From contig JAJHZJ010000082.1 in assembly GCA_023548195.1 (NCBI GenBank), positions 1,518,001 to 1,582,000 of the forward strand: a stretch of DNA of 64,000 nucleotides, written 5' to 3'. The DNA is from Bettongia penicillata ogilbyi (Eukaryota > Chordata > Mammalia > Diprotodontia > Potoroidae). The notes under the pieces are model-generated. The model was not told where the DNA came from, ran no database searches, and was given only the letters and a program-made list of their open reading frames with translations. The position numbers were made by a program, and so were the translations under genes. Below, piece after piece: positions 11,523-22,490 of this stretch; positions within the stretch are counted from its first letter, which is position 1, and each line of letters opens with the position of its first letter.

Positions 11523-12574
11523 ATGCACATTTTTTTTTTTACTTGATTTTATTTAAAAAAATATTTTTGGTGTGTGAGCAGATGTACCCCAAGGCTATCT
11601 TGGTTCATGTTTCATTTTTTCGGACACAACCAATAAGTGAGTGCCTTTAGATTTCCATAGTTCTTCCTGTTTATTTATGATAGGCCCATGAGCCCGCAGG
11701 AGTATATGTGAAGGATCACTTTACTTGAGAATGCCGAGATCTGAGCTCAAAGATTTCTCTGCCACCCCTAACCTCTCACTCACCACTGATTACTGAATTT
11801 ACATGTTTGTCACGGATCCATTGTGTTAATTGAAATGTAATTATTGTGGTTCTTACGTGTGCTTCTTTCTGGGGCCCCATTAATAGAAAATTTCCATGTT
11901 CCTGTTGGGCTTATATTTAACTAAACATTACCAGAGTGAACCTCAGCTTGGAAACTTAGCAGGCAGTTATTAGAGAGCCCAGGAAAAAAGTCAGCAGTTT
12001 TGAAGCAGGAAAAAAAAAAAGCTTTGTAGAGAAAACTCTATTAAAGTCATCAACTTTCCCTTGCTTAAGGTCAAAAAACTTACAGCATGCTGGAATAATA
12101 TGATATTACAAATGAGTATGAACAGTCATCTATTTTCTTGCTTCTTGTCATGTTTATGCCTGGGGTCTTTTCATTTGATCATTGTTCTATTAATGGTCTT
12201 GAACCAATGAACAAGCTAGTGAGCCCCGTAGTACCTGCAAACCTAAAATACAAAGGGAGGAATAAAGTATATGGTCTGGAGAAGGGTGGTTTTTTTTAGA
12301 TGTAGTCCATCATAGAAAGCAATTTGGCATGGCCAGCATTGATTTATGGTTGACTTAGATGAAATCTATCAGCCAGGTAAGGGTTACCAAATTAATTCAT
12401 CTCAGGAGAAGGAAGATCCAGGGGAGGGTGGGGGTAGAGAAAGAATAAGACTTCTTTCTAAAGCATCTTTGCCTCCCTGGAGTTAATTAAAAGCATTTTC
12501 TTTGAGGAATATACATTGGTGGCAATTAATCTCTTGGCACTTAATAGAAGCATTTTGAGCTATGTAGTCAAGGA
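11523..12574. other. no gene seen; conserved-looking blocks
   Basis: No repeat recognised. Blocks at about 11860-12080 and 12430-12560 (the latter with AGTTAATTAAAAGCA and GGCAATTAATCTC) look like unique conserved-type sequence, but this is only an impression. Confidence 0.35.
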
Positions 12575-12720
12575 CAGAGGAAGCCTAATGTAATGAGTAA
12601 AGAGGCACCTGAAAGCCCAGAAAACCTGGATCCAAATCTTTGCCTCTGATACCTACTGATCGTGCTACCTTGAGCACATTCTTAACTTTTAGTACCTTGG
12701 GCAATTCTCAAACTATAAAT
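12575..12720 (+). repeat. degraded tRNA-derived SINE
   Basis: Carries CCTGGATCCAAATCTTTGCC and a worn TGTGTGACCTTGGGCA-like block. It is too diverged to classify the tail. The ORF at 12640-12876 overlaps it and is not a gene. Confidence 0.45.
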
Positions 12721-13379
12721 TGTGGAACAAGACCTAATCTACATTGGATTAAAGGGGTGGGAAGTGGGGCTTGTTCTTCACTGGATGCTGATAGTAGTGA
12801 AATTAGAGTTCTGATACAGAATTCAAGGACAGAAAATAATTTCTCAAAATCACTTTATGGATCAAGGCTATTGTAGCTATATACGGTGATTAGAATTTGT
12901 ATCTCAACCAGAAAAAGAAAAGCAGGATGCCTAATGGAAGAAAATTAGGTAGTGAATTATTTTTATGACCTAAGTAATGGAGGCATTCATGATGCTTATG
13001 GTGTAAGTAGTGAACCTACACGAAAGTTTTATTGGTTGAAGGACTTAGAGGTGTATAGGATAATAGCCCCAATAGAAAGGTGATCTTGGACTGCATTATT
13101 ATAGCATCCAGAAGGGAGGAGGTGAGTGGTAGTCCCCAGTAGGCTCTGTATTCATCTGACTTCTTGTGGAGGTCCATATACAATTCCGAGAAGTACCATG
13201 AAAGCTATGCTTTAGAAAGACTACCCTGAGAGCGAGGGATCTCAATGTCTAATATAAGAACTTGACACCAAACTTGAAAATGTTGACTGGAAGTGTTTTG
13301 TTTGTCATTGAAGCTGGGGAATTCATTTGAGAGTCTTCTTTTAGGACTCCAAAGAACAGGCATTAGCTAATGCACAGAA
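12721..13379. other. no gene seen
   Basis: Unclassified non-coding sequence. Confidence 0.5.
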
Positions 13380-14440
13380 CACCAATACTCACTGATTCCA
13401 CTTCTACACCTCCATGGCAGTCCTCAGAGCTTTGCAGTCTGGTTTCCTACCACTCATCTGAATACGATCTCTCCAAATTTACCAACAGCTAAATCTGATA
13501 GCTTTATTGCAGTTTTCAACATTTTAAACTTTCTTTTCAGGTTTTGGCACTGCTGATCACCCCCTCCTCCTAAATATTCTTTTCTTCCTTAGAGAATGTC
13601 ACTTTGCTCGATATTGGCTTTCCTCTTACCTGTTGGTCCATTCCTCAGTCTCCTTTGCTAGATTAGCTTTCTCCCACTCGCTAAGTGTGGGCATCCCCCA
13701 AATTGCCTGTGTTGGTTCCTTTTCTTTCTCTCTTTGTGCCCTTTTTAGACTCCACTTCTTTCTTTTACCATCCTGAAGCAGATGATTCACACATCTACCT
13801 ATTTAGCCGTAATTTCTCTTTGGAGCTCCAATTCTGAATCATCATTTGCCTGCTGGATATCATCTTTACCTAGATGTTCCACTGGCATCTAGCTCTTAAC
13901 ATGCTCAAAAAGTAGCTCATTATATTTTTCTCCAATCCATCCCACTTCCAAACTTCCCTTTATCTGAAGAGGGTATCTTAGAACCTTAGAACCAGTTACC
14001 CATGGTTCTAACTTAAGAATTATCCTGAAATCTTCCTCCCTACTCCTGTCTCTTCCTTACTCCTATGTCACACTTTTATCTCTTCCTCACTCCTATTTCT
14101 TCTCCACTATTCTGTCACCTCCTTCCCAATAGAACATAAGCTTCTGTAGGACAGGATTCTTTTTTTTTCCATTTTGTCTTTGCATACCCCGAATCTGGTA
14201 CTTAGATTTATCATTCAACAAATCTTTGTTGTCTACCATATGCCTAGCACTGTGTTCTATGCTAGAGATTCTAGAATTCAAAATGAAATGATCCTTATTC
14301 ACAATGAACTTGTATTCTAATGATAGACAAGTATATATAGAAATATATATAGCAGAAATATAAAATTATTAAATATTCATATATATGTACATGCTTCACA
14401 TGTAGTAAGTTTGAAATAAATGCTGAATTCATTTATATCT
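13380..14440 (+). mobile_element. L2 LINE fragment with part of the reverse transcriptase
   Basis: The order of blocks follows the C-terminal half of the L2 reverse transcriptase on the plus strand. A block at 13480-13560 reads like CCAACAGCTAAATCTGATAG; next comes CTTTTCAGGTTTTGGCACTG. Near 13780-13800 the frame reads ADDSHIYL, equivalent to the catalytic (F/Y)ADD motif region but with the first residue replaced. A block around TTTACCTAGATGTTCCACTG then leads to the 3' UTR (GAACATAAGCTTCTGTAGGA). A MIR-like SINE occupies about 14207-14340. The coding part carries many stops and is dead. Identification is by remembered consensus. Confidence 0.75.
14207..14340 (+). repeat. MIR-related CORE-SINE fragment
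   Basis: Carries CAACAAATCTTTGTTGTCTA, ATATGCCTAGCACTGTGTTC and a GAACTTGTATTCTAATGATA block. It sits in the L2 3' region. Confidence 0.6.
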
Positions 14441-15597
14441 GGTTGCCCCCACATAAGTTCATATGATTGGGCTTGTCAATTTTGGCTTTACTTTTCAACC
14501 TTTCATTGAAGTAACTAAATTAAATATCCATTAATACTGAATCTCTGCAGGGGCAGTGTGTGCCCTGTTCTGAATCAAACCTGAATAGGACTTAGAAGAA
14601 TGTGCGTCACTGAATATATAGTGCCACTTAAATAACTAATCCTCTCAATTCTGTTTGGGAGCATCTACCTAATTCTGCTTCTTTTGCTACATCAAGCAAT
14701 GCTGATCACAATTCCCCCCTGAGAACCATTTTCTTATCGTCCTTCAATGAGGATTTAACAGTAGTAAGCGGCCATGAGGGTTCTCTTGATTGCAACTTCA
14801 TTACGTGTACTGGAATAGCTTCTTCCCTTTTCCTCTCTTGCCAGTCCTGAGGAGCGTCACCATAAATAAACTAAACTTCTCCTGCCAGACTGGAGTAGAT
14901 AGTCAAGTGCTCACCAATCCCCCGAGTTCTGCGATCTGTAATGAGTCTCCTCTCCACCACGATGAGGTTCCACCACATTACACCCTGACAGGTCTTAATA
15001 AATACAGAGAAGTGAAAAATTGCTATTTAGCTTTGCCATCAATAATTAAAAACTGCTTTGCTGTTGGTCTCTCACTAGAGACCCTACGTTGTCTCTTTCT
15101 CTGTGTCCTCATTCAGCTTTTTTCCATCCTATGGCATATGGGTGTTTATTTTTGGAAGAGTAATGTATCAAGGAAGAAGAAACGATGGTAGGCTAAAGAT
15201 TTGTACAGATGTCCCCAGGGGAAGAAATACATTTGCACCTAATATTGATTCACAAAGAAAGCTGGGACAGTCTGAAAACCATAGAAATGGCAACCTCATC
15301 AGGGCTCCAGATCAGTTCCCCATTTTTAATATCTCAAGTGGCTTAAGGCTAGCAAGTGTATCAGTTGTTACAATCCTTTCTGCAGTTTGCTTTCAATAGT
15401 TGCATATACTACTTTAAAGGTTGACATCTTCTACTACTGCTGTGACAATGGCATTTGACAAGCCTGAGAGTTTTCCCAAGGGATTGGATTAAGAAAACTG
15501 CCTAACACCTGTTCCACAACCCATCATGACTTCCAGACTCGTGAAATGTTATTACTGTAAAGGACCTGAGGAGCTAATTTATTCTTTAGAAGAAGAG
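14441..15597. other. no gene seen
   Basis: Mostly unique-looking sequence. The 133-codon ORF at 14790-15191 and the 98-codon ORF at 15103-15399 have no recognisable domain, no splice context I can defend, and overlap each other in different frames. Confidence 0.45.
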
Positions 15598-15812
15598 TAG
15601 TAGTCCAGTAGATAGAGTCTGGAGTCATGAAGATCTAAGTTCAGATCTGGCCTCAGATGCTCACTGCTTGTGTGACACTGTGCAAGTCACTTAACCCTGT
15701 TTGCCTCATTTTCCTGTAGAAGGAAATGGCAAACCACTCCTGTGTCTTTGCAAAGAAAGCCCAGATGGGGTCACAAAGGGTTGGACAGGATCACTGACTG
15801 AACAACCATAGA
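15598..15812 (+). repeat. tRNA-derived SINE with RTE/BovB-like tail
   Basis: Carries TCTGGAGTCATGAAGATCTA, TGCAAGTCACTTAACCCTGT and AGGAAATGGCAAACCACTCC; it ends near TGACTGAACAACC. Confidence 0.88.
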
Positions 15813-16054
15813 AATCCAGACATGGCAGTGGCTTCTTCAAGGTCACATAGCTGTTTGGCTGTTTCTTCCTAATCTAAGACTCTTCAGTATAACTGTGGCA
15901 TTGAAACTCCTCTCTAAGCACAGAGTAGTGCAGAGTTCTCCTATATAGGGAAATATGCTACATGAGCATAGCTAAGAATTTTTGTACCTGGGACAGGAGG
16001 AGGAGAGATGTCCAGTTAAGTGTGGGATAGTTCTTCCTGTGGATTGGCCTGTAG

Positions 16055-16160
16055 CTTCTAATCAAATTCTACAAGAATTTATTACATACCTACCATGTGC
16101 TAGGCTCTATACTAGTTATTGGGGATACAAAGACAAAACAGTCCCCATCCTTAAAGGGTT
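16055..16160 (+). repeat. MIR-related CORE-SINE 5' part
   Basis: Carries AAGAATTTATTACATACCTA, CCATGTGCTAGGCTCTATAC and AAACAGTCCCCATCCTTAAA. It directly precedes the ZZZ3 retrocopy. Confidence 0.7.
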
Positions 16161-16199
16161 TGGGCTCTTCCGGGGAGAGTTAAGTTTGTCTAAAAGTTA

Positions 16200-16850
16200 A
16201 GTTTGTAATGATGATTTGGGGAGGGAGAGGATTCTAATAACTTGGAGGACCAGGAGAGTTGACCATAGGAGGAAACACATTGAAGCAAACTAGGGATCTT
16301 TAGAGATGGAGGTGAGGAAGTAGTTCCTTTCAGGAGAATTTAAAAACCACAAATGCAATACTAGGAGGGTGAAGTTGCTTTTTGATAGAGTAGGTTTACC
16401 TGCCAGATCAAAAAGTCCGTTAGATCCTAAAAATGATGGGGAAAACTTTTCCTATTCTGTGCTGTCTTCAAGTGATGGTTCAGAAGATTCAAGTGGCCAG
16501 TCCCAGATGATAAGAGGCCACCTGTGTGATGAGACCAAACTGGAGACTTTTAATTAGCTCTGGATGGTGGAGGAGCACAAAAGGTTGGAGCAACTTCTCT
16601 TGAAGTACCCTCCCAAGAAGATCGATTCTTGGTGCTGGCAGAAGATCTCCAATGAGCTGGGCAACAGGACAGCTAAGCAGGTTGCTAGTCTAGTGCAAAA
16701 GTATTTTACAAAGCCGACTAAAGATACATTCCAGTTCCAGGCAGGATGCCAAACTTATGCATGTACTCCAAAGAGTCTTCAACAGGCAAATGACAACACC
16801 TCCTTAACAAGAAGTGTATTTCAGAAATGGTAACTTGCTCATTCAAAGCT
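16200..16850 (+). pseudogene. ZZZ3: decayed ZZZ3 retrocopy (partial, Myb/SANT region)
   Basis: One frame can be followed from about 16200 to 16725. It reads through ILITWRTRRVDHRRKHIEAN, then [11 protein letters not shown] and [17 protein letters not shown], and into [20 protein letters not shown] and [17 protein letters not shown]. The last pieces match my memory of the Myb/SANT-like segment of ZZZ3, a ZZ-zinc-finger subunit of the ATAC histone acetyltransferase complex. In-frame stops lie near 16291, at 16321-16323 and at 16555-16557 (TAG where glutamine is expected). After 16725 the reading shifts frame: [19 protein letters not shown] follows in another frame and similarity fades near 16810-16850. 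The C-terminal ZZ finger and all upstream coding sequence are absent, and no intron is seen within the matched part. No poly-A tail or target-site duplication could be placed, so a processed pseudogene is likely but a relic of genomic duplication is not excluded. Confidence 0.8.
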
Positions 16851-16879
16851 ACTAAGGTGGAAGATTGAATGAATTGCTT

Positions 16880-16965
16880 GTCTTCTTGTAGCTAAAAGGA
16901 TCTAAAGCAGGAAATGAACTCATGTTATGTCTAACTCCTAGTCTAGTACACTTTCCAGAGTGGAA
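16880..16965 (+). repeat. MIR 3' remnant
   Basis: Carries GCAGGAAATGAACTCATG and TAGTCTAGTACACTTTCC, resembling the MIR 3' half. With the 16055-16160 piece it could be the two sides of a SINE split by the ZZZ3 retrocopy. Confidence 0.45.
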
Positions 16966-18299
16966 ACCTGAGTGTTTGATAGGAAACCAAGGAAAATTTT
17001 ACCTAGAACACTTCCATCAAAATTGTATAAACAAATTCTTTGAAATAGTGTTAGGAACAAAGACAGGAATTAGTTTAGGATTTAATGCTCCTTGTCCATA
17101 GTCACATGATGGGCCCTTTCCCTAAAAATATTTTTTATTCATGTAGACAAGTGATTTTTCACTTGTTGTTGACTCATTACCTTTCATTTGGTCCTATCAC
17201 ACTTTCAATACTGGAAAAAAAATGTCATGGAAGAGATGCCTAGAGCATCCAGGAGATAGTGGGAGTATACAGGTCTCAGTCATCAATTCTGGCAAGATAA
17301 CAATATGGATGGAGAATGAACCAGGACATGCAAGGATAACTGTAATCTGTAACAATGCTTATTGCCTTGAACATACCCATAAAGATAGGGGCTAAAATGT
17401 TTAATTCAGTACTGTTGCCTTCAGTAATCCATAGATCATATCTACCTATAGCAAAGTGTGAAAATTGGAAGCTTGAGTCAACTTGGCATGTAACACCATG
17501 TTAAGACATGCAAAAACATTCCTGACTGTTCCCCTGAGGAATAAGTATGTACCCAGAAGTCTGAGAGACAAGTTTTTAAGGAGGTAATCCATCACATGAA
17601 AAGATGAAGGTGATATAGCAAAAATGACTGAGCACCGCGTTGGACCCCCAAAGACTTCGGACTGATAGTAGTGAGGCCAAGCATTCTACAAGACAAACCA
17701 GAGACTTGGCTTGAGATGGAAACTGCCAGCTGGGGATGGTCAATTTTGGTACCTAATGACTAAAGCTGTACTTCTTGAGTGATACAAATGTGATTAAAAA
17801 AAATTTGGTGAAGTCAAGTTGGCGAAATATTGTTGGATTGAAAGATAAGGCTGTGGAATCTCTGTGGAAGGCCATATGTCAAGGCAAGGAGTCTGAAGTT
17901 TTCCTTGACCAATATTTGGAACTATTTTACAGGAATTATTTTCAGGAGAAAAAGATGGTAGAAGAGATGCTTTTCTTACTCATCTTAAAAAAATCTTCTT
18001 GTCTTTAGGATAAAAGCCTCTAAAATGGAGCAAGAATTGCTTGGTAATATTTAAGATTAAAATCCATCACTCTTAAGTCTTTGGAATATTAGCTGTTTGA
18101 CTATGCCTTTAAGATTAGCATACATTACTGTGTGAACATTTTTGGTGACAGAGTGAGACTGTTAGCAGAATCACTTCATGTTTGTTGAATAGGTTGTTCA
18201 ACCTCTTGTCAGAGAGAGGTTGAATCTACATATGTCACTTCCTCTGCTTCTAACATGGACTGACCATCTTACTCTCAAATAGAGAATCTCTATTCTGTT
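16966..18299. other. no gene identified
   Basis: The 77-codon plus-strand ORF at 17775-18008 (starts MSDTNVIKKN, contains VESLWKAICQGKESEVFLDQ) has a balanced amino-acid composition, so an old pseudogene fragment is possible, but I recognise no family. The rest is unclassified. Confidence 0.4.
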
Positions 18300-18478
18300 T
18301 TCCCTCTCTTTACTCCTTTTATAAATGGTACCCAACACACGTTTCAAACCTTATTATATAATACTATCTATTGTGCCCTTTTACAGAATGTAAGATTCTT
18401 TTGTTTTGTTTGTACATTTCCTAGTACAGTGCTTGGCCCACAGTAGATGATTAATAAATATTTAATGTTCGATGTAAA
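18300..18478 (+). repeat. L2 3' end
   Basis: Carries CAGAATGTAAGATTCTTTTG, CTAGTACAGTGCTTGGCCCA, then TTAATAAATATTTAATG. Confidence 0.75.
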
Positions 18479-18530
18479 ACCAAAATATATTAGTCATTTT
18501 TAATTTAAAAATGTAAATGTAAATTTAATG

Positions 18531-18562
18531 TGAAGGAAGGAAAGGAAGGAGGAAGGAAGGAC
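18531..18562. repeat. (GGAA)n purine tract
   Basis: Imperfect GGAA units, all purine. Confidence 0.85.
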
Positions 18563-18894
18563 ATAAGATAAAAAACCAGGGTGTTAGATAAATCATTTAT
18601 AGAAAAGATGCATGAGAAAGAATTGTCCAGGAGGGGAAGGCAAGAAGGGATAACCATAAGAACCACTGGAGGAGGTGGTCACCCTGAAGAGCTCATGGAT
18701 CCATTGACATGTAGAGCACAAGGAATGCTTCTTGTCCAGCCTTTGCCTGTGAATTTATTTTTCATATAGCCCCTCAAACTGTTGTCCTACAGTATATAAC
18801 CTCCATCCTGCCAACATCCCTATTAATTATTTCCATTACTAGTAAGTTTCATTCTTCTAATTGCTTGTAATTCCTTTCTATTAGAGGAATGATC
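18563..18894. other. no gene seen
   Basis: Unclassified; the 62-codon ORF at 18581-18769 has no domain. Confidence 0.5.
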
Positions 18895-19045
18895 AGATCT
18901 CGGATAATCATAGACCCTCCATCCTGGAAGAGACCATAGAAGTAATCTTGTCCACCTCTTCTCCCATCTATGAGTTCCTTATCCAGCCAAAGTAGCCACC
19001 TGGCCTCTAATCAAATATCTCCAATCATAGGGACCTCACTACTAT
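18895..19045 (+). repeat. MIR-like or related old SINE
   Basis: Carries TCATAGACCCTCCATCCTGG and AGAGACCATAGAAGTAATCT, resembling the phrase about tissue-like units in local MIR-like repeats; strongly diverged. Confidence 0.4.
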
Positions 19046-19274
19046 TTGATCAGCAATTATATCAATAATAAACCATCAAAAACTTTTAAATTGCTTTTAG
19101 AGTCCAATATGGCAACTTGTTCCTGTCCCTATGCACTGGGATTTGAAGGACTGTGCCTGCTATATTAGTCTCAGGGGACTCACAGGCTGAGGTTGTTGTC
19201 ACTATTAGTTGTGACAACCTGAAGAATAGGTGGGGAAGGAATAGAGAGAAAATGATAGCTCCTCCCATTCGCAG

Positions 19275-20400
19275 CACTTTGTCCTTCTTTTATACTTTAT
19301 CTTGTTCATCTGGTCACGTGTGTCAAAACCTTGGTGTTATTGTGGACTCTTTATTCTCATTTGCCTTCCATAGCCAATCAATTATTCTTCTGCACTATCT
19401 TTTTCATTCACCCTTCTAGGTTCTATTCCCATTGCTATCATCTTCATTATCCACTTGTTAGACTTTTACAGTTACTTCCTGTCTTCCATTATCCAGACTT
19501 TCTCCAATCCATCTTGAAAACTGCTATGAAATTAACCCTCTCTACCCATAGGTCTGATCACATTGTTCTTCTAATCAAAACTTTTCAAATGCCTGCCTCC
19601 CTGTTATACAAAGCCCTCTACCATGTGGCCTAATTTTCCGTTTTTTTCTTCTTTTGTTGATTCATTTTTAAAAAAAATTTTCTCTCTTTATCTCTCTCCC
19701 AACTTTCTACTAATCTCCTCTACCTCTGCCATTCAAAAAAAAGAAAAACAAAATTTTGGTTACAAATATAGTCAAGCAAAACATATTCTCCTAGTGACCA
19801 TATCCAAAAATCCTATGCCTCATTTTGTACCCTGAGTCCATCACCACTCCATCAGAAGGTAGTTAATATTCATCATCACTGGTCTTTTTGAATCAAAGTT
19901 GGACATTGTGATGAATAGAGTTCTTTCATGATTCCAAAATTTTCCATGATTCTACAAATTAGATCTTAGAATTTCTCCCTAGGCTCTCCTATAGCACTTG
20001 GGTTATTCCTCTTAAATTTCCTGTGTTACATTTTATCTTAACTTGGCTCTGGTCATTTTCTCTTGCTGTCCTCCATGACTGGAATTCTCTTCCTCCTCCA
20101 CACTGCCTACCAACTTCCCTGGTTTCCTTTAAATCTCAACTAAAATTCTATCTTATACAGGAAAGGTTTCTTAAACCCTCTGAATCATAGGGTCTTCTTT
20201 TTGCTTAATTATTTTCTTTTTATCCTATATATAGGTTGTTTTGTATATATTTGTTTGCATGTTGTCTCTCCCATTAGATCCTCAAGTTCCCTGAGAGCAG
20301 GGACTATCTTTTGACTCTTTTTGTATCCCTAGCACTTAGCACAGGACCTGGTATATAGTAGGCACTTCATAAAGTTTTATCAATTGATCGGTTGTGTGTA
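19275..20400 (+). mobile_element. L2 LINE 3' part, split by an insertion
   Basis: Left piece 19275-19632 follows the end of L2 ORF2: CTTGGTGTTATTGTGGACTC, then TTACTTCCTGTCTTCCATTA, CTCCAATCCATCTTGAAAAC and GGTCTGATCACATTGTTCTT. Right piece 19962-20400 continues into the 3' UTR: GACTGGAATTCTCTTCCTCC, CTATATATAGGTTGTTTTGT, GAGAGCAGGGACTATCTTTT and AGCACTTAGCACAGGACCTG, ending in a CAATTGATCGGTTG tail. The overlapping ORFs at 19331-19633 and elsewhere are frames of this element and are not genes. Confidence 0.85.
19633..19961. mobile_element. unclassified retroposon inserted into L2
   Basis: About 330 bp interrupt the L2. Features are AATCTCCTCTACCTCTGCC, an A-rich stretch at 19733-19755, GTTACAAATATAGTCAAGCA, and TTGAATCAAAGTTGGACATT. 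I recall this phrase set from marsupial repeats, probably an L1-type or LTR-type fragment, but cannot name the family. Target-site duplication not clear. Confidence 0.55.
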
Positions 20401-21829
20401 TGTTATGTTGATTGTAATAGATTGTACTCCGAAGGTCAAAGAGTATCTATTTATCTTTACATTTTTCAGTGCTTTGCCATGCATATAGGCACTTGAACAA
20501 ATGTTTAAATAAGTTGAACTTAGTTAGAGAGAAATGTGAAACAATTAGAGAATAATACAATATATAGGACAGTATGTTTGAAAAGATATGGGAGAGACCA
20601 AGTGGTACAGAAACTCAAGGAAAGGAAAAATTGGAGAGACTGGTACTAACCTGCTTGGACTTGCTTCTTTGGGGCAAAAAACGGTATGGTGGGGAAAGGG
20701 AGGTCAGTGTTGCATCTTTCTAAGTCTTTTTTCCTCAGGTGCCCCAAAGAGTGCATTTTTAGAAAATACTTTGTTCTCTTCATTCTAGAAAGAGAGATGC
20801 ACAGTTGTTTGCTCAGGAAGAATACATAACACCCATCAAACAATAACCACAGCCAAGCTGGGTACATCGTGATGTTGCATATTTATAGATGCAGATAAGA
20901 CCCCAGGGTCTCTGGCACTTGGCTCAGACATTTTAAGTCCAGGTATTAAAGAGGATTCCAGCAACTTCTGGTAGATTATATTAGCCAAGAGGGAGAAGAA
21001 AGACTGAGCAACTGGATGAATTGTCTTTCTTTATCATTTGAGTGCAGTCAGTGGTTCTGAAGAAAAGCCTATAATTTGCTTGGACAAATGGAAGTGGGTG
21101 ATTTTAGTAATGAGGTAGTGAGGGAGGCAGTGACCTTAAGTATAGGTGAACCCCTTAGACTAGAGAGCCAAGATGCTCAAGAGTTACTTGTGTTGGCTTC
21201 TCCAAGAGATCAAAAGTGTTGAACAAAGAAGAAACCATTTCTACAGTTAGTTAGGGTGTAACTAACTCTGCACATCCTCCTAATCTCTTCCCCAGTCAGT
21301 CAGATTTATTGTTTAGAATAGAGCTTCTAGTCCCTTTTACATCTCAAATACTTAATAACTATTGGTTAAGTTGAATTAAATTGAATTGGGGTGATAGTCC
21401 TTTCTAGTGGGAAAGCAGTATAGTTCCACACTGATTCCATATCAATATCTAACTTTTGTACTGAAAGATATAAGGGTAGCTTCAGAAATTCAATAAAGTA
21501 TTGACCGTTATAGAATATAGTTGACAAAATGATTCAAAATTACCATTTAAACACACATGTATACAGTTATGTCTACACCAACCCACATATTGCTCTTTCC
21601 TGCTCTCAACTGAAGGTACAGATTTGTAGGGACTTCTCCTGTTAGGTACCTTGGAAATTAACTGTTTCAGGTCTCTGAGGTCCTGTTTATCAAAGTTATT
21701 ACAACAGCCTCTACAGTGGCCTTCCTGCTACAGGCTCTTGGCCTTCCACTCTATCACCATTATTAGAGAGCTCATCCCCTTGAGAAATTTAAGGTAAGAA
21801 TTGAAGAAGGCATTTGAAACAAATAGAAT
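20401..21829. other. no gene seen
   Basis: Unclassified. ORFs at 20588-20788 (+) and 20646-20867 (-) overlap one another on opposite strands and have no domain. Confidence 0.5.
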
Positions 21830-22195
21830 TATGGAATGATTGAGCTGGAGGGGACATTATAGATGACTGAGTCTAACTTATTCATATTACAGATAAGAAA
21901 ACTGGAAGCCAGAAAGGAGTTGTTCAAGGTCAACTTGATGCAGTGGAAAAAATCTTGACTTTGGAGTGAAAGTTGCTGGGTTCCATCTTGTTCTGTGCTA
22001 CCTGGAGAAGTCACTCAATCTTCCTGAGCCTCAGTTTTTATATATATAAAATGAAAGGAACAGACCAGATGTCCTTTGAGATCCCTTCTGTCTCTTAACA
22101 TAGGAGGCTATGAAGGTCAGGACACTAGTTGATATCAACACCAGAACTAGATCCCTGGTCTCCTAATTCTCAGTTCAGTTCTCTTTCTGCTATGC
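21830..22195 (+). repeat. MIR-like element split by a SINE
   Basis: Left piece to 21932: GGAATGATTGAGCTGGAGGG, CATATTACAGATAAGAAAAC. Right piece 22113-22195: CAGAACTAGATCCCTGGTCT, CTCAGTTCAGTTCTCTTTCT. The two join sensibly once the SINE and one target-site copy are removed. Confidence 0.75.
21933..22112 (+). repeat. SINE inside MIR-like element, 7-bp TSD
   Basis: Carries GATGCAGTGGAAAAAATCTT, TACCTGGAGAAGTCACTCAA, then the tail AGACCAGATGTCCTTTGAGA. It is flanked by direct repeats AAGGTCA at 21926-21932 and 22113-22119. Confidence 0.8.
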
Positions 22196-22212
22196 TATTG
22201 CTGTGTCCCCAG

Positions 22213-22320
22213 TGACAGAAGTCCTTAAATGGAATGGGCTGCCTTGTGAGATAGTTGCTTCTCCATCACTGGAGGTATTTAAACTGAGGCTGGATTGTCA
22301 GAAATTCTGTAGATAGCTAG
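22213..22320 (+). repeat. CR1/L3 LINE 3' fragment
   Basis: Carries AAATGGAATGGGCTGCCTTG, TCACTGGAGGTATTTAAACT and GAGGCTGGATTGTCAGAAAT, the 3'-end phrases of CR1/L3. Confidence 0.8.
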
Positions 22321-22490
22321 CTAGATGGAGGATTTTGTAAGCAATTGATATTTGCCTGGCACCATACTATGAACTGGTACAAACAAAACGAAATATAGTC
22401 CCTACTTTCAAGAAGGTTTTATTCTATTTGAGGAAGACAAATTATAAAGGGAAGCTATAAAAAGGAACTGGTGCCCACAAAGACATAAGG
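22321..22490 (+). repeat. MIR-related CORE-SINE
   Basis: Carries TTTGCCTGGCACCATACTAT, ATATAGTCCCTACTTTCAAG and TTTTATTCTATTTGAGGAAG. Confidence 0.6.

Noticed and set aside
14790..15399. Overlapping 133- and 98-codon ORFs
   Set aside because: They use different frames of the same bases, have no recognisable domain, and no promoter or splice logic supports a gene.
17775..18008. 77-codon ORF with balanced composition
   Set aside because: Possibly an old pseudogene piece, but I recognise no family and the flanks give no support, so it is not called a gene.
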